Positions 1 to 6,450 of a stretch of DNA of 7,574 nucleotides are shown here, piece by piece. The translations under genes and the position numbers were made by a program. The first letter of the stretch is position 1; every line of letters starts with the position of its first letter. The notes under the pieces were generated by a model. That model did no database searches. It worked only from the letters and a program-made list of their open reading frames with translations, and was not told the origin of the DNA. Source of the stretch: Flavobacteriaceae bacterium (lineage in GTDB: Bacteria; Bacteroidota; Bacteroidia; Flavobacteriales; Flavobacteriaceae); the NCBI GenBank assembly GCA_002687665.1, contig NZAX01000016.1, positions 10,448 to 18,021 on the forward strand. Reading direction: 5' to 3'.

Positions 1-299
1 TCATCAAAAAACTGGGCCTCGTCAATCCCTATAACTTGGCAATCTTTAGCTAAAATGAGGATGTTTACTGCGGCACTAACACATGTCGATGGAATCTGAT
101 TTGAATCATGTGAGGTTATCATTTGATCATCATATCGGTTGTCAATTGCCGGTTTGAAAACTTCTATTTTTTTATTAGCAAATTGGGCACGTTTTAGTCG
201 ACGAATTAATTCTTCTGTTTTTCCTGAAAACATTGACCCACAGATCACTTCGATCCATCCAAATTGTTCTTTATGGTTTGAGGGATGTTCTAAAAACAT
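1..299 (-). CDS. tdk: Thymidine kinase, N-terminal half (partial, runs off the left edge)
   Basis: Type II (TK1-like) thymidine kinase, a cytosolic salvage enzyme that phosphorylates thymidine to dTMP with ATP. Reading leftward from the ATG at 299-297, 99 complete codons are visible, roughly half of a typical protein of about 190 residues. The P-loop is GSMFSGKT at residues 21-28. The Walker B/catalytic segment IGIDEAQFFD lies at residues 90-99, with Glu94 at the position of the family's catalytic base. Residues 29-40 (EELIRRLKRAQF) are also typical of the family. The start is supported by the short leader (MFLEHPSNHKEQFGW) common in Bacteroidota members, from memory. The zinc-binding and lasso regions lie outside the window. 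It is divergent from the gene at 358 across 58 bp. The end of the gene cannot be judged. Confidence 0.95.
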   Translation of the reverse strand, partial: MFLEHPSNHKEQFGWIEVICGSMFSGKTEELIRRLKRAQFANKKIEVFKPAIDNRYDDQMITSHDSNQIPSTCVSAAVNILILAKDCQVIGIDEAQFFD

Positions 300-318
300 T
301 TTGTAATTTACAGTCAAA

Positions 319-326
319 CAAAGGTA
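319..326 (-). promoter_or_regulatory. tdk: Candidate -7 box for tdk (TACCTTTG)
   Basis: On the minus strand this reads TACCTTTG, an exact match to the Bacteroidota -7 consensus TAnnTTTG, 19 bp before the tdk ATG. No TTG or TTTG is found at the expected 19-21 bp upstream, so the -33 half is missing or degenerate. The 58-bp gap between tdk and the rightward gene at 358 must hold both promoters. On the plus strand only a 7-of-8 match (AAACTTTG, 336-343) was seen, without a suitable -33 partner. The match is exact but short, so chance is possible. Confidence 0.35.
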
Positions 327-357
327 TTAAAAACTAAACTTTGCGATAGCATAATTT

Positions 358-1014
358 ATGCCCAATAAAATCCATCACAAACTCAAACAATTGGCGAAAG
401 AAATTCTGGAGATGGATGAACCTTATGATTATCAAAAGGTTTATGAAGGTACATTATTGCTATTTGAACGCTTGATTTTAATTAAAAATACCAAGGGATT
501 TAAAAAAGATTTTCGTGAAGATTTAGAAACTAATTCTGATCAGACTGTAGATTTTTTCAAAACTCAACCGAGCTCTGAAACCACTCAATTAAAATTTAAT
601 GACCTAGAAGAAATGTCCTCCATTATGGACGATAATATTAAGGAAATTGTCAAAGAAGTTCCCGAAACAAAAACTTCCGTAGCCGACTTATTTCATGAAA
701 ACAGTGAGGAATTGTCATTTGAGCGTAAAGGGGTAGAAACTGGAAACGAAAAGGGAATACAAAAAAGTTTAAATGACAAATTTTCTAAAGGACTAAAGGT
801 AGATTTGAACGACAGATCAGCATTTATCAAGCATTTATTTGATCAAAATACCAAAGACTATCAGCGAGCTATCTCGCAAATAGCCACCCTTCAGTCATGG
901 GAGCATGCACAAAAATTCATTTTGGAAATAATCAAGCCTGATTACAATTATTGGGAAGGCAAAGAGCAATATGAAATTCGTTTTTTGAAAATTGTAGAGA
1001 ATAATTTTCAATAG
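358..1014 (+). CDS. Uncharacterised acidic protein with conserved C-terminal region
   Basis: I cannot assign a function. The 218-residue protein has no signal peptide or membrane segment, so it is probably cytosolic. Three parts are visible: a helical N-terminus (about residues 1-55, including YDYQKVYEGTLLLFERL), a low-complexity acidic/polar linker (about 56-140), and a compact C-terminal region (about 147-217) with DLNDRSAFIKHLFDQ, then QIATLQSWEHAQKFI, then KPDYNYWEGKEQYEIRFL. I recall similar C-terminal regions in hypothetical proteins of many Bacteroidota, with the order N-D-R..F..HLF..S-Q....KPDYN.W.GKE-Y..RF kept, but I could not search for this. The start is the first ATG after the tdk divergence. 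It has no Shine-Dalgarno, as is normal here. rsmI follows 29 bp downstream on the same strand, so co-transcription with rsmI-recJ is likely. The reading frame is intact. Confidence 0.85.
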   Translation: MPNKIHHKLKQLAKEILEMDEPYDYQKVYEGTLLLFERLILIKNTKGFKKDFREDLETNSDQTVDFFKTQPSSETTQLKFNDLEEMSSIMDDNIKEIVKEVPETKTSVADLFHENSEELSFERKGVETGNEKGIQKSLNDKFSKGLKVDLNDRSAFIKHLFDQNTKDYQRAISQIATLQSWEHAQKFILEIIKPDYNYWEGKEQYEIRFLKIVENNFQ

Positions 1015-1043
1015 TATTCTCATTATATTAAATACCAAAAAGA

Positions 1044-1721
1044 ATGGGGGAACTTTTTTTAGTACCAACACCAATAGGAAATTTAGGAGACATTACCCAC
1101 AGGGCAGTGGCCACTCTAAAACATGTGGATATGATCTTGGCAGAAGACACACGAACCAGTCGTAAACTGCTAAATCATTATCATATTACTACCACCATGA
1201 AATCCTTCCATATGCACAATGAGCATAGAAAACTTAAAGAGATTGGCTCAAAATTAACCTCTGGAATGCAAATAGCAATTATATCTGACGCTGGTACTCC
1301 CGGTATTTCTGACCCTGGTTTTCTTTTGGTTCGCGATGCATTATCCCTAAATATAAAAGTAACCTGTTTGCCTGGGCCAACGGCCATGATTCCCGCTTTG
1401 GTACAAAGTGGCTTGCCTTGTGATCGTTTTGTTTTCGAAGGGTTTTTACCTCCTAAAAAAGGAAGAAACAAACGCCTCGAAGAACTTTCTGATGAAAACC
1501 GAACACTTATTTTTTACGAATCACCACACAAGTTGCTCAAGACTCTTAACCAGTTTTGCGAAATCTTTGGGCCTGAACGTGCTGTTTCAATTTCGAGAGA
1601 GTTGTCAAAGATGTTTGAAGAAACATTTAGAGGGACTATTAACCATGCCTTAAATCATTTTAAGGCACATCCTCCCAAAGGGGAATTTGTTATTTGTGTG
1701 GATGGGTCTCAAAATAAATAA
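1044..1721 (+). CDS. rsmI: 16S rRNA (cytidine(1402)-2'-O)-methyltransferase RsmI
   Basis: This SAM-dependent enzyme of the tetrapyrrole (corrin/porphyrin) methylase fold 2'-O-methylates C1402 of 16S rRNA in the decoding centre, together with the N4-methylase RsmH. Family motifs appear in order: VPTPIGNLGDI at residues 7-17, AEDTR at 33-37, SDAGTPGISDPG at 81-92, PGPTA at 110-114, FEGFLPPKKGR at 131-141, FYESPHKL at 158-165, SRELSKMFEE at 184-193 and KGEFV at 212-216. It has 225 residues against about 286 in E. coli. The missing part is the C-terminal helical extension, and its absence is usual in Bacteroidota as far as I recall. The ATG at 1044 puts the first motif at the usual distance from the N-terminus. 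recJ begins 5 bp after the stop, which indicates an operon. Confidence 0.97.
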   Translation: MGELFLVPTPIGNLGDITHRAVATLKHVDMILAEDTRTSRKLLNHYHITTTMKSFHMHNEHRKLKEIGSKLTSGMQIAIISDAGTPGISDPGFLLVRDALSLNIKVTCLPGPTAMIPALVQSGLPCDRFVFEGFLPPKKGRNKRLEELSDENRTLIFYESPHKLLKTLNQFCEIFGPERAVSISRELSKMFEETFRGTINHALNHFKAHPPKGEFVICVDGSQNK

Positions 1722-1726
1722 TTAAG

Positions 1727-3421
1727 ATGAACTGGAGTCCCAAACCCATCCCCGATGAGGATAAAGTTAAGCAGCTTCAAAAACAAATTGGAGTTCCTTT
1801 CGAGATTGCTTGTATCTTGATTCAAAGGGGCATCGAAGATTATGATGCCGCCAAATCCTTTTTTAGACCAGAGCTTTCAGACCTGCACGATCCGTTTTTA
1901 ATGTTGGGAATGAAAAAGGCTGTAGATCGAATTTTTCAAGCTATCGATAAAGGTGAAAAAATAATGGTTTATGGAGATTATGATGTAGATGGTACCACTG
2001 CCGTAGCCTTAGTATACTCGTTTTTGACACAAAGTCATCCCCACTGCACTTATTATATCCCCGACCGACATGAAGAGGGTTATGGCATATCTACAAAAGG
2101 GATTGATAAGGCCAAGACTGAAAATGTAAGTTTGATAATAGCTATGGATTGCGGGATTAAAGCCACGGATAAAGTTTCCTATGCCCAAAGTTTAGGTATA
2201 GATTTTATCATTTGCGATCACCATTTACCCAGTCATGAACTTCCGAAAGCCACTGCTATTTTAGATCCTAAGCAAGCTGCTTGTCCCTATCCCTTTAAAG
2301 ATTTATGTGGTTGTGGCATAGGGTTTAAACTCATCCACGCTCTGACAAAAGAACGCGGGGGTGGTTTGGAGGATATCGTTCCGTTTTTGGATTTGGTTGC
2401 TATGGCTATCGCTGCTGACGTTGTTCCCATGGTGGGAGAGAATAGAATACTTACTCATTATGGAATTCTCCAGATCCAAGAAAACCCCAGATTGGGGATA
2501 CGTTTTTTTGTTAATGAACTCAAAAGAAAAATAAACGTTTCTGATTTGGTTTTTGTCCTTGCTCCAAGAATCAATGGAGCAGGAAGGATCAAACATGGCA
2601 GTCATGCGGTTGCTTTACTTTTATCAGAAAACAAAGAGGAGGCAATGTCTCGTGCTAGGGCAATAGAATTATTCAATAGTGAGCGGAAAGAATTGGACCA
2701 AAAAATAACTGCCCAAGCTATGGATCAGATCAAAGATAATCAAGAAGAAGAATTGTACTCAACTGTTGTTTTCCAACCCGATTGGCACAAAGGTGTGGTG
2801 GGTATTGTAGCATCCCGATTAATAGAGACCCATTACCGCCCTACAGTAGTTTTCGCTGCTTCAGGAGATTATTACACTGGTTCGGTTCGTTCGGTCAAGG
2901 GATTAGATGTCTATCATATTTTAGAGGCTTGCCAAGAGCACATTGTCCAATTCGGGGGGCATCGATATGCTGCTGGTTTAACCATTAAACCTGAGGATTA
3001 CCTTGCTTTTAAAAAAGCATTTGAATTGGCTGTAGCACAAAACATAAAACCTGAGCAACGTATTCCCTCAACGGCCTATGACCTCGAAATCACTTTAGAC
3101 AAAATCACACCAAAATTTTATCGAATTATAGCCCAAATGTCCCCCTTTGGTCCTGGTAATATGCGACCAGTGTTTAGGACTAAAAATTGTCTAGATGGAG
3201 GAGCAACCAGAGCTGTAGGTCAGGATCAAAGTCATTTAAAACTTGATGTTACAGACACTTCAAAAGTAAAGCTTTCTGGAATTGGCTTCGGTATGGCAAA
3301 CCATATCAATAAAATCAAAAGCAGAGATCGCTTTCAGATTTTTTTCACGCTAGACGAAAACGAATTCAGGGGGGTGAAGAGCGTTCAGCTCAAACTCAAA
3401 GACCTGAGGTTCTCAAATTAA
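1727..3421 (+). CDS. recJ: Single-stranded-DNA-specific exonuclease RecJ
   Basis: RecJ is a 5'-3' single-strand DNA exonuclease of the DHH phosphoesterase superfamily. It acts in RecF-pathway recombination, mismatch repair and base-excision repair. The 564 residues are close to the usual length (E. coli 577). The metal-binding motifs are DYDVDG at residues 84-89, DCG at 141-143, DHH at 164-166 and AIAADVVP at 227-234. The connecting motif PRINGAGR is at 280-287. The DHHA1 part follows with GIVASRL at 359-365, SVRS..GLD at 386-394 and FGGHRYAAGL at 409-418, then the OB-fold region starting near FGPGNMRPVF at 474-483. The ATG five bases after the rsmI stop is the first in frame and gives the normal N-terminal length. 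Its stop codon overlaps that of the convergent pgi gene. No frameshift or missing catalytic residue was seen. Confidence 0.97.
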   Translation: MNWSPKPIPDEDKVKQLQKQIGVPFEIACILIQRGIEDYDAAKSFFRPELSDLHDPFLMLGMKKAVDRIFQAIDKGEKIMVYGDYDVDGTTAVALVYSFLTQSHPHCTYYIPDRHEEGYGISTKGIDKAKTENVSLIIAMDCGIKATDKVSYAQSLGIDFIICDHHLPSHELPKATAILDPKQAACPYPFKDLCGCGIGFKLIHALTKERGGGLEDIVPFLDLVAMAIAADVVPMVGENRILTHYGILQIQENPRLGIRFFVNELKRKINVSDLVFVLAPRINGAGRIKHGSHAVALLLSENKEEAMSRARAIELFNSERKELDQKITAQAMDQIKDNQEEELYSTVVFQPDWHKGVVGIVASRLIETHYRPTVVFAASGDYYTGSVRSVKGLDVYHILEACQEHIVQFGGHRYAAGLTIKPEDYLAFKKAFELAVAQNIKPEQRIPSTAYDLEITLDKITPKFYRIIAQMSPFGPGNMRPVFRTKNCLDGGATRAVGQDQSHLKLDVTDTSKVKLSGIGFGMANHINKIKSRDRFQIFFTLDENEFRGVKSVQLKLKDLRFSN

Positions 3422-5064
3422 GTTCTGAATTTTTTGTAGTGCTCGATCAGTTGGTGAGTTGAGGGGTCGTGGTGATCGATCTTTTTACTGTCGAAATCTT
3501 TTAGGATATTGTTGGCCAATTGCTTACCCAATTCTACACCCCATTGGTCGTAGCTGTAGATATTCCAAATGATTCCCTGAACAAAGATTCTGTGCTCGTA
3601 TAGTGCGATTAGCGAACCTAAGTTGGCAGGGGTGAGCTGTTCAATAAAAAGGGTGTTGGAAGGGCGGTTCCCTTCAAAAATTTTAAAAGGAAGTATTGCT
3701 TCGATTTCCTCATCGGATTTTCCTTGCAAGATCAATTCCTCCCGTAACGTTTCAGCAGATTTACCTTGCATAAGAGCTTGAGTCTGAGCGAAAAAATTGG
3801 AAATCAATTTGTCATGATGATCGTTATCCCGGTTAAGGGGTTTGGCAAAGCCAATAAAGTCAGCAGGAATCATCTTGGTACCTTGATGCATCAACTGGAA
3901 GAATGCGTGTTGGGCGTTCGTTCCAGAGGCTCCCCAAATGATATTACCAGTTTGATAATCTACTGGATTACCATTTTGATCGACTCCTTTTCCGTTGCTT
4001 TCCATTATAGCCTGTTGAAGATAGGCAGGAAGGTTTCTAAGGTATTGTGAATATGGTATGATGGCCTCGGTTTCTATTTCCCAAAAGTTATTATACCATA
4101 TGGTAATCAAAGCCAAAATTACGGGCATATTTTCCTTAAAATCAGCAGTGCGAAAATGCTCATCCATTTTTCCCGCCCCTTGAAGTAAATCTTCAAAATT
4201 CTTTGGACCTATAGCTAAACATATAGAGAGCCCAACAGTGCTCCATAATGAAAACCGCCCTCCAATCCATTCATTCATTGGGAGGATATTATCGGATGCA
4301 ATACCAAATTCGGTTACCTTTTTCAAGTTGTTAGAAACAGCGAAAAAATGATTGCTGATGGCCGATTCTGGGGCGTGGGATAAAAACCATTTCTTAATGG
4401 TATTGGCGTTACTTAGGGTTTCTTGGGTTGTGAATGTTTTTGATACAATTACAAAAAGTGTCGTCTCGGGATCAATCTTCTTGATTTTTTCTTCTACATG
4501 ATCGCCTTCAACATTAGAAACAAAAGTCAGCTGAAGGTGATTGTTGTAAAACTCAAGTGCCTCGGTCACCATGGCGGGTCCTAAATCCGAACCACCAATT
4601 CCAATATTTACTATCTGTGTAATTTTCTTTCCCGTATGTCCTTTCCATTTTCCTGATATTACCCCGTCGGCAAAATCATACATTTGTTTTTTGACTTCTT
4701 CTATTTTTGGGGTAATGTTTTGCCCATCGACCATTATGATACGTGGGTTGAGTTGCCTTAATGCAGTATGGAGAACGGCTCTGTTTTCGGTTTCGTTGAT
4801 CTTTTTTCCTTCAAAATAGTCGCAAATGGCCTGATTGAGCCCAGATTCTTCAGCTAAAGCCAAGAGAAGGTCCAAGGTTTCTTGATCAAGCAGATTTTTT
4901 GAGTAATCCACATAAAAAGATTCCCACTGAAGAGAAAGTTTTTTGACGCGATCAGAATCTTCTGAGAAGTAGTCAGTGATCTTTTTTTGAGCGTTTTTTC
5001 GAAAATGGGACTCCAGTAATTTCCATGATTTCAGGGATAATGGGTTATGCTTATTGAATGTCAC
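3418..5064 (-). CDS. pgi: Glucose-6-phosphate isomerase
   Basis: This cytosolic glycolytic/gluconeogenic enzyme interconverts glucose-6-phosphate and fructose-6-phosphate. Its 548 residues match the E. coli-type enzyme (549). Visible motifs are NIGIGGSDLGPAM at 153-165, VSKTFTTQETLSN at 207-219, GGRFSLWSTVG at 268-278, MESNGKG at 354-360, GTNAQHAFFQLMHQGTK at 381-397, FEGNRPSN at 463-470 and DQWGVELGKQLAN at 506-518. The catalytic residues Glu355, His386 and Lys514 fall at the same numbers as in E. coli. The start is GTG at 5064-5062: no in-frame ATG lies between it and an upstream in-frame TAG, the next in-frame ATG is codon 111, and the N-terminal residues (LKSWKLLESHF) align with the family. 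It overlaps the end of the upstream peptidase gene by 14 bp, suggesting co-transcription and translational coupling. Confidence 0.97.
   Translation of the reverse strand: MTFNKHNPLSLKSWKLLESHFRKNAQKKITDYFSEDSDRVKKLSLQWESFYVDYSKNLLDQETLDLLLALAEESGLNQAICDYFEGKKINETENRAVLHTALRQLNPRIIMVDGQNITPKIEEVKKQMYDFADGVISGKWKGHTGKKITQIVNIGIGGSDLGPAMVTEALEFYNNHLQLTFVSNVEGDHVEEKIKKIDPETTLFVIVSKTFTTQETLSNANTIKKWFLSHAPESAISNHFFAVSNNLKKVTEFGIASDNILPMNEWIGGRFSLWSTVGLSICLAIGPKNFEDLLQGAGKMDEHFRTADFKENMPVILALITIWYNNFWEIETEAIIPYSQYLRNLPAYLQQAIMESNGKGVDQNGNPVDYQTGNIIWGASGTNAQHAFFQLMHQGTKMIPADFIGFAKPLNRDNDHHDKLISNFFAQTQALMQGKSAETLREELILQGKSDEEIEAILPFKIFEGNRPSNTLFIEQLTPANLGSLIALYEHRIFVQGIIWNIYSYDQWGVELGKQLANNILKDFDSKKIDHHDPSTHQLIEHYKKFRT
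3443..3486 (+). terminator. Possible recJ terminator inside the pgi 3' end
   Basis: A 7-bp inverted repeat, TCGATCA (3443-3449) and TGATCGA (3473-3479), has a 23-nt loop and is followed by TCTTTTT (3480-3486). In the recJ direction this resembles a weak intrinsic terminator about 22 bp past the recJ stop. The stem is short, contains three G-C pairs and has a long loop, and it sits in pgi coding sequence, so it may be chance. It is recorded because no other stem plus T-run was seen after either of the two convergent genes. Confidence 0.2.
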
Positions 5065-6346
5065 TATTTGATTGAGCTAAAGCTGAATTAATGTATGTTG
5101 ATTTTGAATTAAAAGATATGCAATCGAGTTGAGTTTTCAAATTGACAATGTCATTTAAATAAGTAGTTTTTAGTTTATTGGAAATGGGCTTGGCTTCGGG
5201 AAGTATTTGTCTAAATGGGTCTACTTGTATACCGTTTTTCCAAAATCGATAGCACACATGCGGCCCAGACGTATAGCCAGTCATGCCAACCGATCCGATT
5301 ACCTGTCCTTGCTCAACCCATTCACCAACTTTCACTTTTCGGTGTTTCATGTGGAGGTATTGAGTGCTATAGGTATTGTTGTGTTTGATTGTAACATAGT
5401 TTCCATTACCTCTAGTATAGGATGATTTGACTACTATACCCTTGGCAGTGGACAATATAGGGGTTCCAACGCTCGCGGCAAAATCTGTACCGCGATGAGG
5501 CTTGATGCGATTACCATAATAGGCAATTCTCCGTTTGAGATTGTAACGTGAGGTAACAGGTCCAAACTTTACAGGTGCTTTTAGGAATGCTCTTCTCAAG
5601 TTTTTGGCATTTTCGTCGAAATATTCTACGATTCCTTTAAGAGAATCGGGCTGAAACTCGAAAGCATAAAATTCTTTTCCGGCATGTTCGAAAATAGCTG
5701 CTTTAATTCGTTCAATCCCAATTGATATGGTATCATCGACAAACTTTTCAGTATAAATAACTTTGAATCGATCTCCTTTATGAAGCCTGTAAAAATCGAT
5801 ATTCCAAGCATAGACATCTGCAAGATAATATGTCAATTGGTCATTTAGTCCACTATTCATCATTGTCTCATAAAGTGAGTTTTTGATCAGACCATTTCCT
5901 TCTTTGGTTACGATTTTGATTGGTTTAACCACTTTTTTACCATAAATACTGTCACGTAATTGAATAACTGTATAATTATCAACCTGGGGCTCGTAAATAA
6001 AGGCTTTGGGGGTTAAGATGCTGTCTTTTGAAAATAATAGAGTGTAATAATTCCCGACAACCAATCGCTTTACATTTACTTTGTTTTTGACAACTTTTAG
6101 GATTTTATATACTTCGGGATAGTCAATGCCATTTTCTTCAAGAATAGAGCCAAAAGTATCTCCATTTTTGATTTTCTTCTTTACGATTCTACATTGATCT
6201 AAGTCAAAGCCATATTTAATATTTTTGGGGATTAATTCTAGTTTGGCAATTGATTGCTCGACTAATGGAGATGATTTTTTGATCTCACAGGAGGGAAACA
6301 AAGTTAAGATTCCTAAAAAAACTATTATCTCAAAAACCTTTTTCAA
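5051..6346 (-). CDS. M23-family peptidoglycan endopeptidase, lipoprotein (Csd3/MepM-like)
   Basis: Probable LytM-type zinc endopeptidase acting on peptidoglycan cross-links in the periplasm. Residues 1-20 (MKKVFEIIVFLGILTLFPSC) look like a lipoprotein signal peptide with Cys20 as the lipidated residue. Residues 57-84 (KIKNGDTFGSILEENG) resemble a LysM/OapA-like module. Residues about 155-200 (LYETMMNSGLNDQ, then LADVYAWNIDFYRLHKGDRF) match the second N-terminal domain of Csd3-like proteins. The LytM domain spans about 260-378 with H284-x3-D288 (HRGTD), H332 (YLHM) and GPHVCYRFWKNG at 361-372. In that last motif the usual HxH is H363-x-C365. A tail of about 50 residues follows. The start is TTG at 6346-6344: the upstream in-frame stretch reaches a stop without any ATG, and only this start gives the full signal peptide. 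It lies 104 bp after the DUF3108 gene and overlaps pgi by 14 bp. Confidence 0.92.
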   Translation of the reverse strand: MKKVFEIIVFLGILTLFPSCEIKKSSPLVEQSIAKLELIPKNIKYGFDLDQCRIVKKKIKNGDTFGSILEENGIDYPEVYKILKVVKNKVNVKRLVVGNYYTLLFSKDSILTPKAFIYEPQVDNYTVIQLRDSIYGKKVVKPIKIVTKEGNGLIKNSLYETMMNSGLNDQLTYYLADVYAWNIDFYRLHKGDRFKVIYTEKFVDDTISIGIERIKAAIFEHAGKEFYAFEFQPDSLKGIVEYFDENAKNLRRAFLKAPVKFGPVTSRYNLKRRIAYYGNRIKPHRGTDFAASVGTPILSTAKGIVVKSSYTRGNGNYVTIKHNNTYSTQYLHMKHRKVKVGEWVEQGQVIGSVGMTGYTSGPHVCYRFWKNGIQVDPFRQILPEAKPISNKLKTTYLNDIVNLKTQLDCISFNSKSTYINSALAQSNSDIQ

Positions 6347-6373
6347 ATTAATAAGAATATTTTTTGTTTATAA

Positions 6374-6404
6374 CAAATTTATTGCTTTAGGTCTTCATTC
6401 ACAA
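6374..6404 (-). promoter_or_regulatory. Candidate Bacteroidota-type promoter for the M23 gene
   Basis: On the minus strand, TTG (6404-6402) and TAAATTTG (6381-6374) are separated by 20 bp, matching the Bacteroidota -33/-7 pattern TTG-N19-21-TAnnTTTG. Transcription would start near 6367, about 20 bp before the TTG start codon. A run of eight T on the same strand (6418-6411) lies just upstream of the -33 box, like an UP element. It would drive the M23 peptidase and, through the overlap, pgi, separately from uvrC and the DUF3108 gene. Confidence 0.5.
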
Positions 6405-6450
6405 GGGGTTAAAAAAAAGTTATACAAAGAGTAATAAACAATAAGAAAGT

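Noticed and set aside
1181..1471. Open frame of 96 codons on the minus strand within rsmI
   Set aside because: It lies wholly inside a strongly conserved gene on the other strand, shows no recognisable motif, and its translation is typical of antisense shadow sequence.
1408..1653. Open frame of 81 codons on the plus strand, in another frame within rsmI
   Set aside because: The rsmI frame carries all the family motifs across this stretch; the alternative frame has no recognisable pattern.
1044..1721. Possible truncation of RsmI (225 residues against about 286 in E. coli)
   Set aside because: All catalytic-domain motifs are present, and as I recall the short form is normal in Bacteroidota, so this is not a broken gene.
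2303..2605. Open frame of 100 codons on the minus strand within recJ
   Set aside because: It is antisense to the motif-bearing part of recJ and has no domain or start signal of its own.
3395..3417. Palindrome ACCTGAGGT (3402-3410) flanked by direct repeats CTCAAA at the recJ 3' end
   Set aside because: The palindrome would leave a one-base loop and cannot fold as a hairpin, and the six-base repeats are within chance in coding sequence. There is no T-run after it in either direction.
3766..4050. Plus-strand open frame within pgi, and a second one at 4571-4819
   Set aside because: Both are antisense to conserved pgi catalytic regions and their translations look like no known protein.
6225..6434. 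Plus-strand open frame of 69 codons spanning the M23 start and its promoter gap
   Set aside because: About half is antisense to the peptidase signal region and the rest reads through AT-rich intergenic DNA; no promoter or homologous feature was seen.
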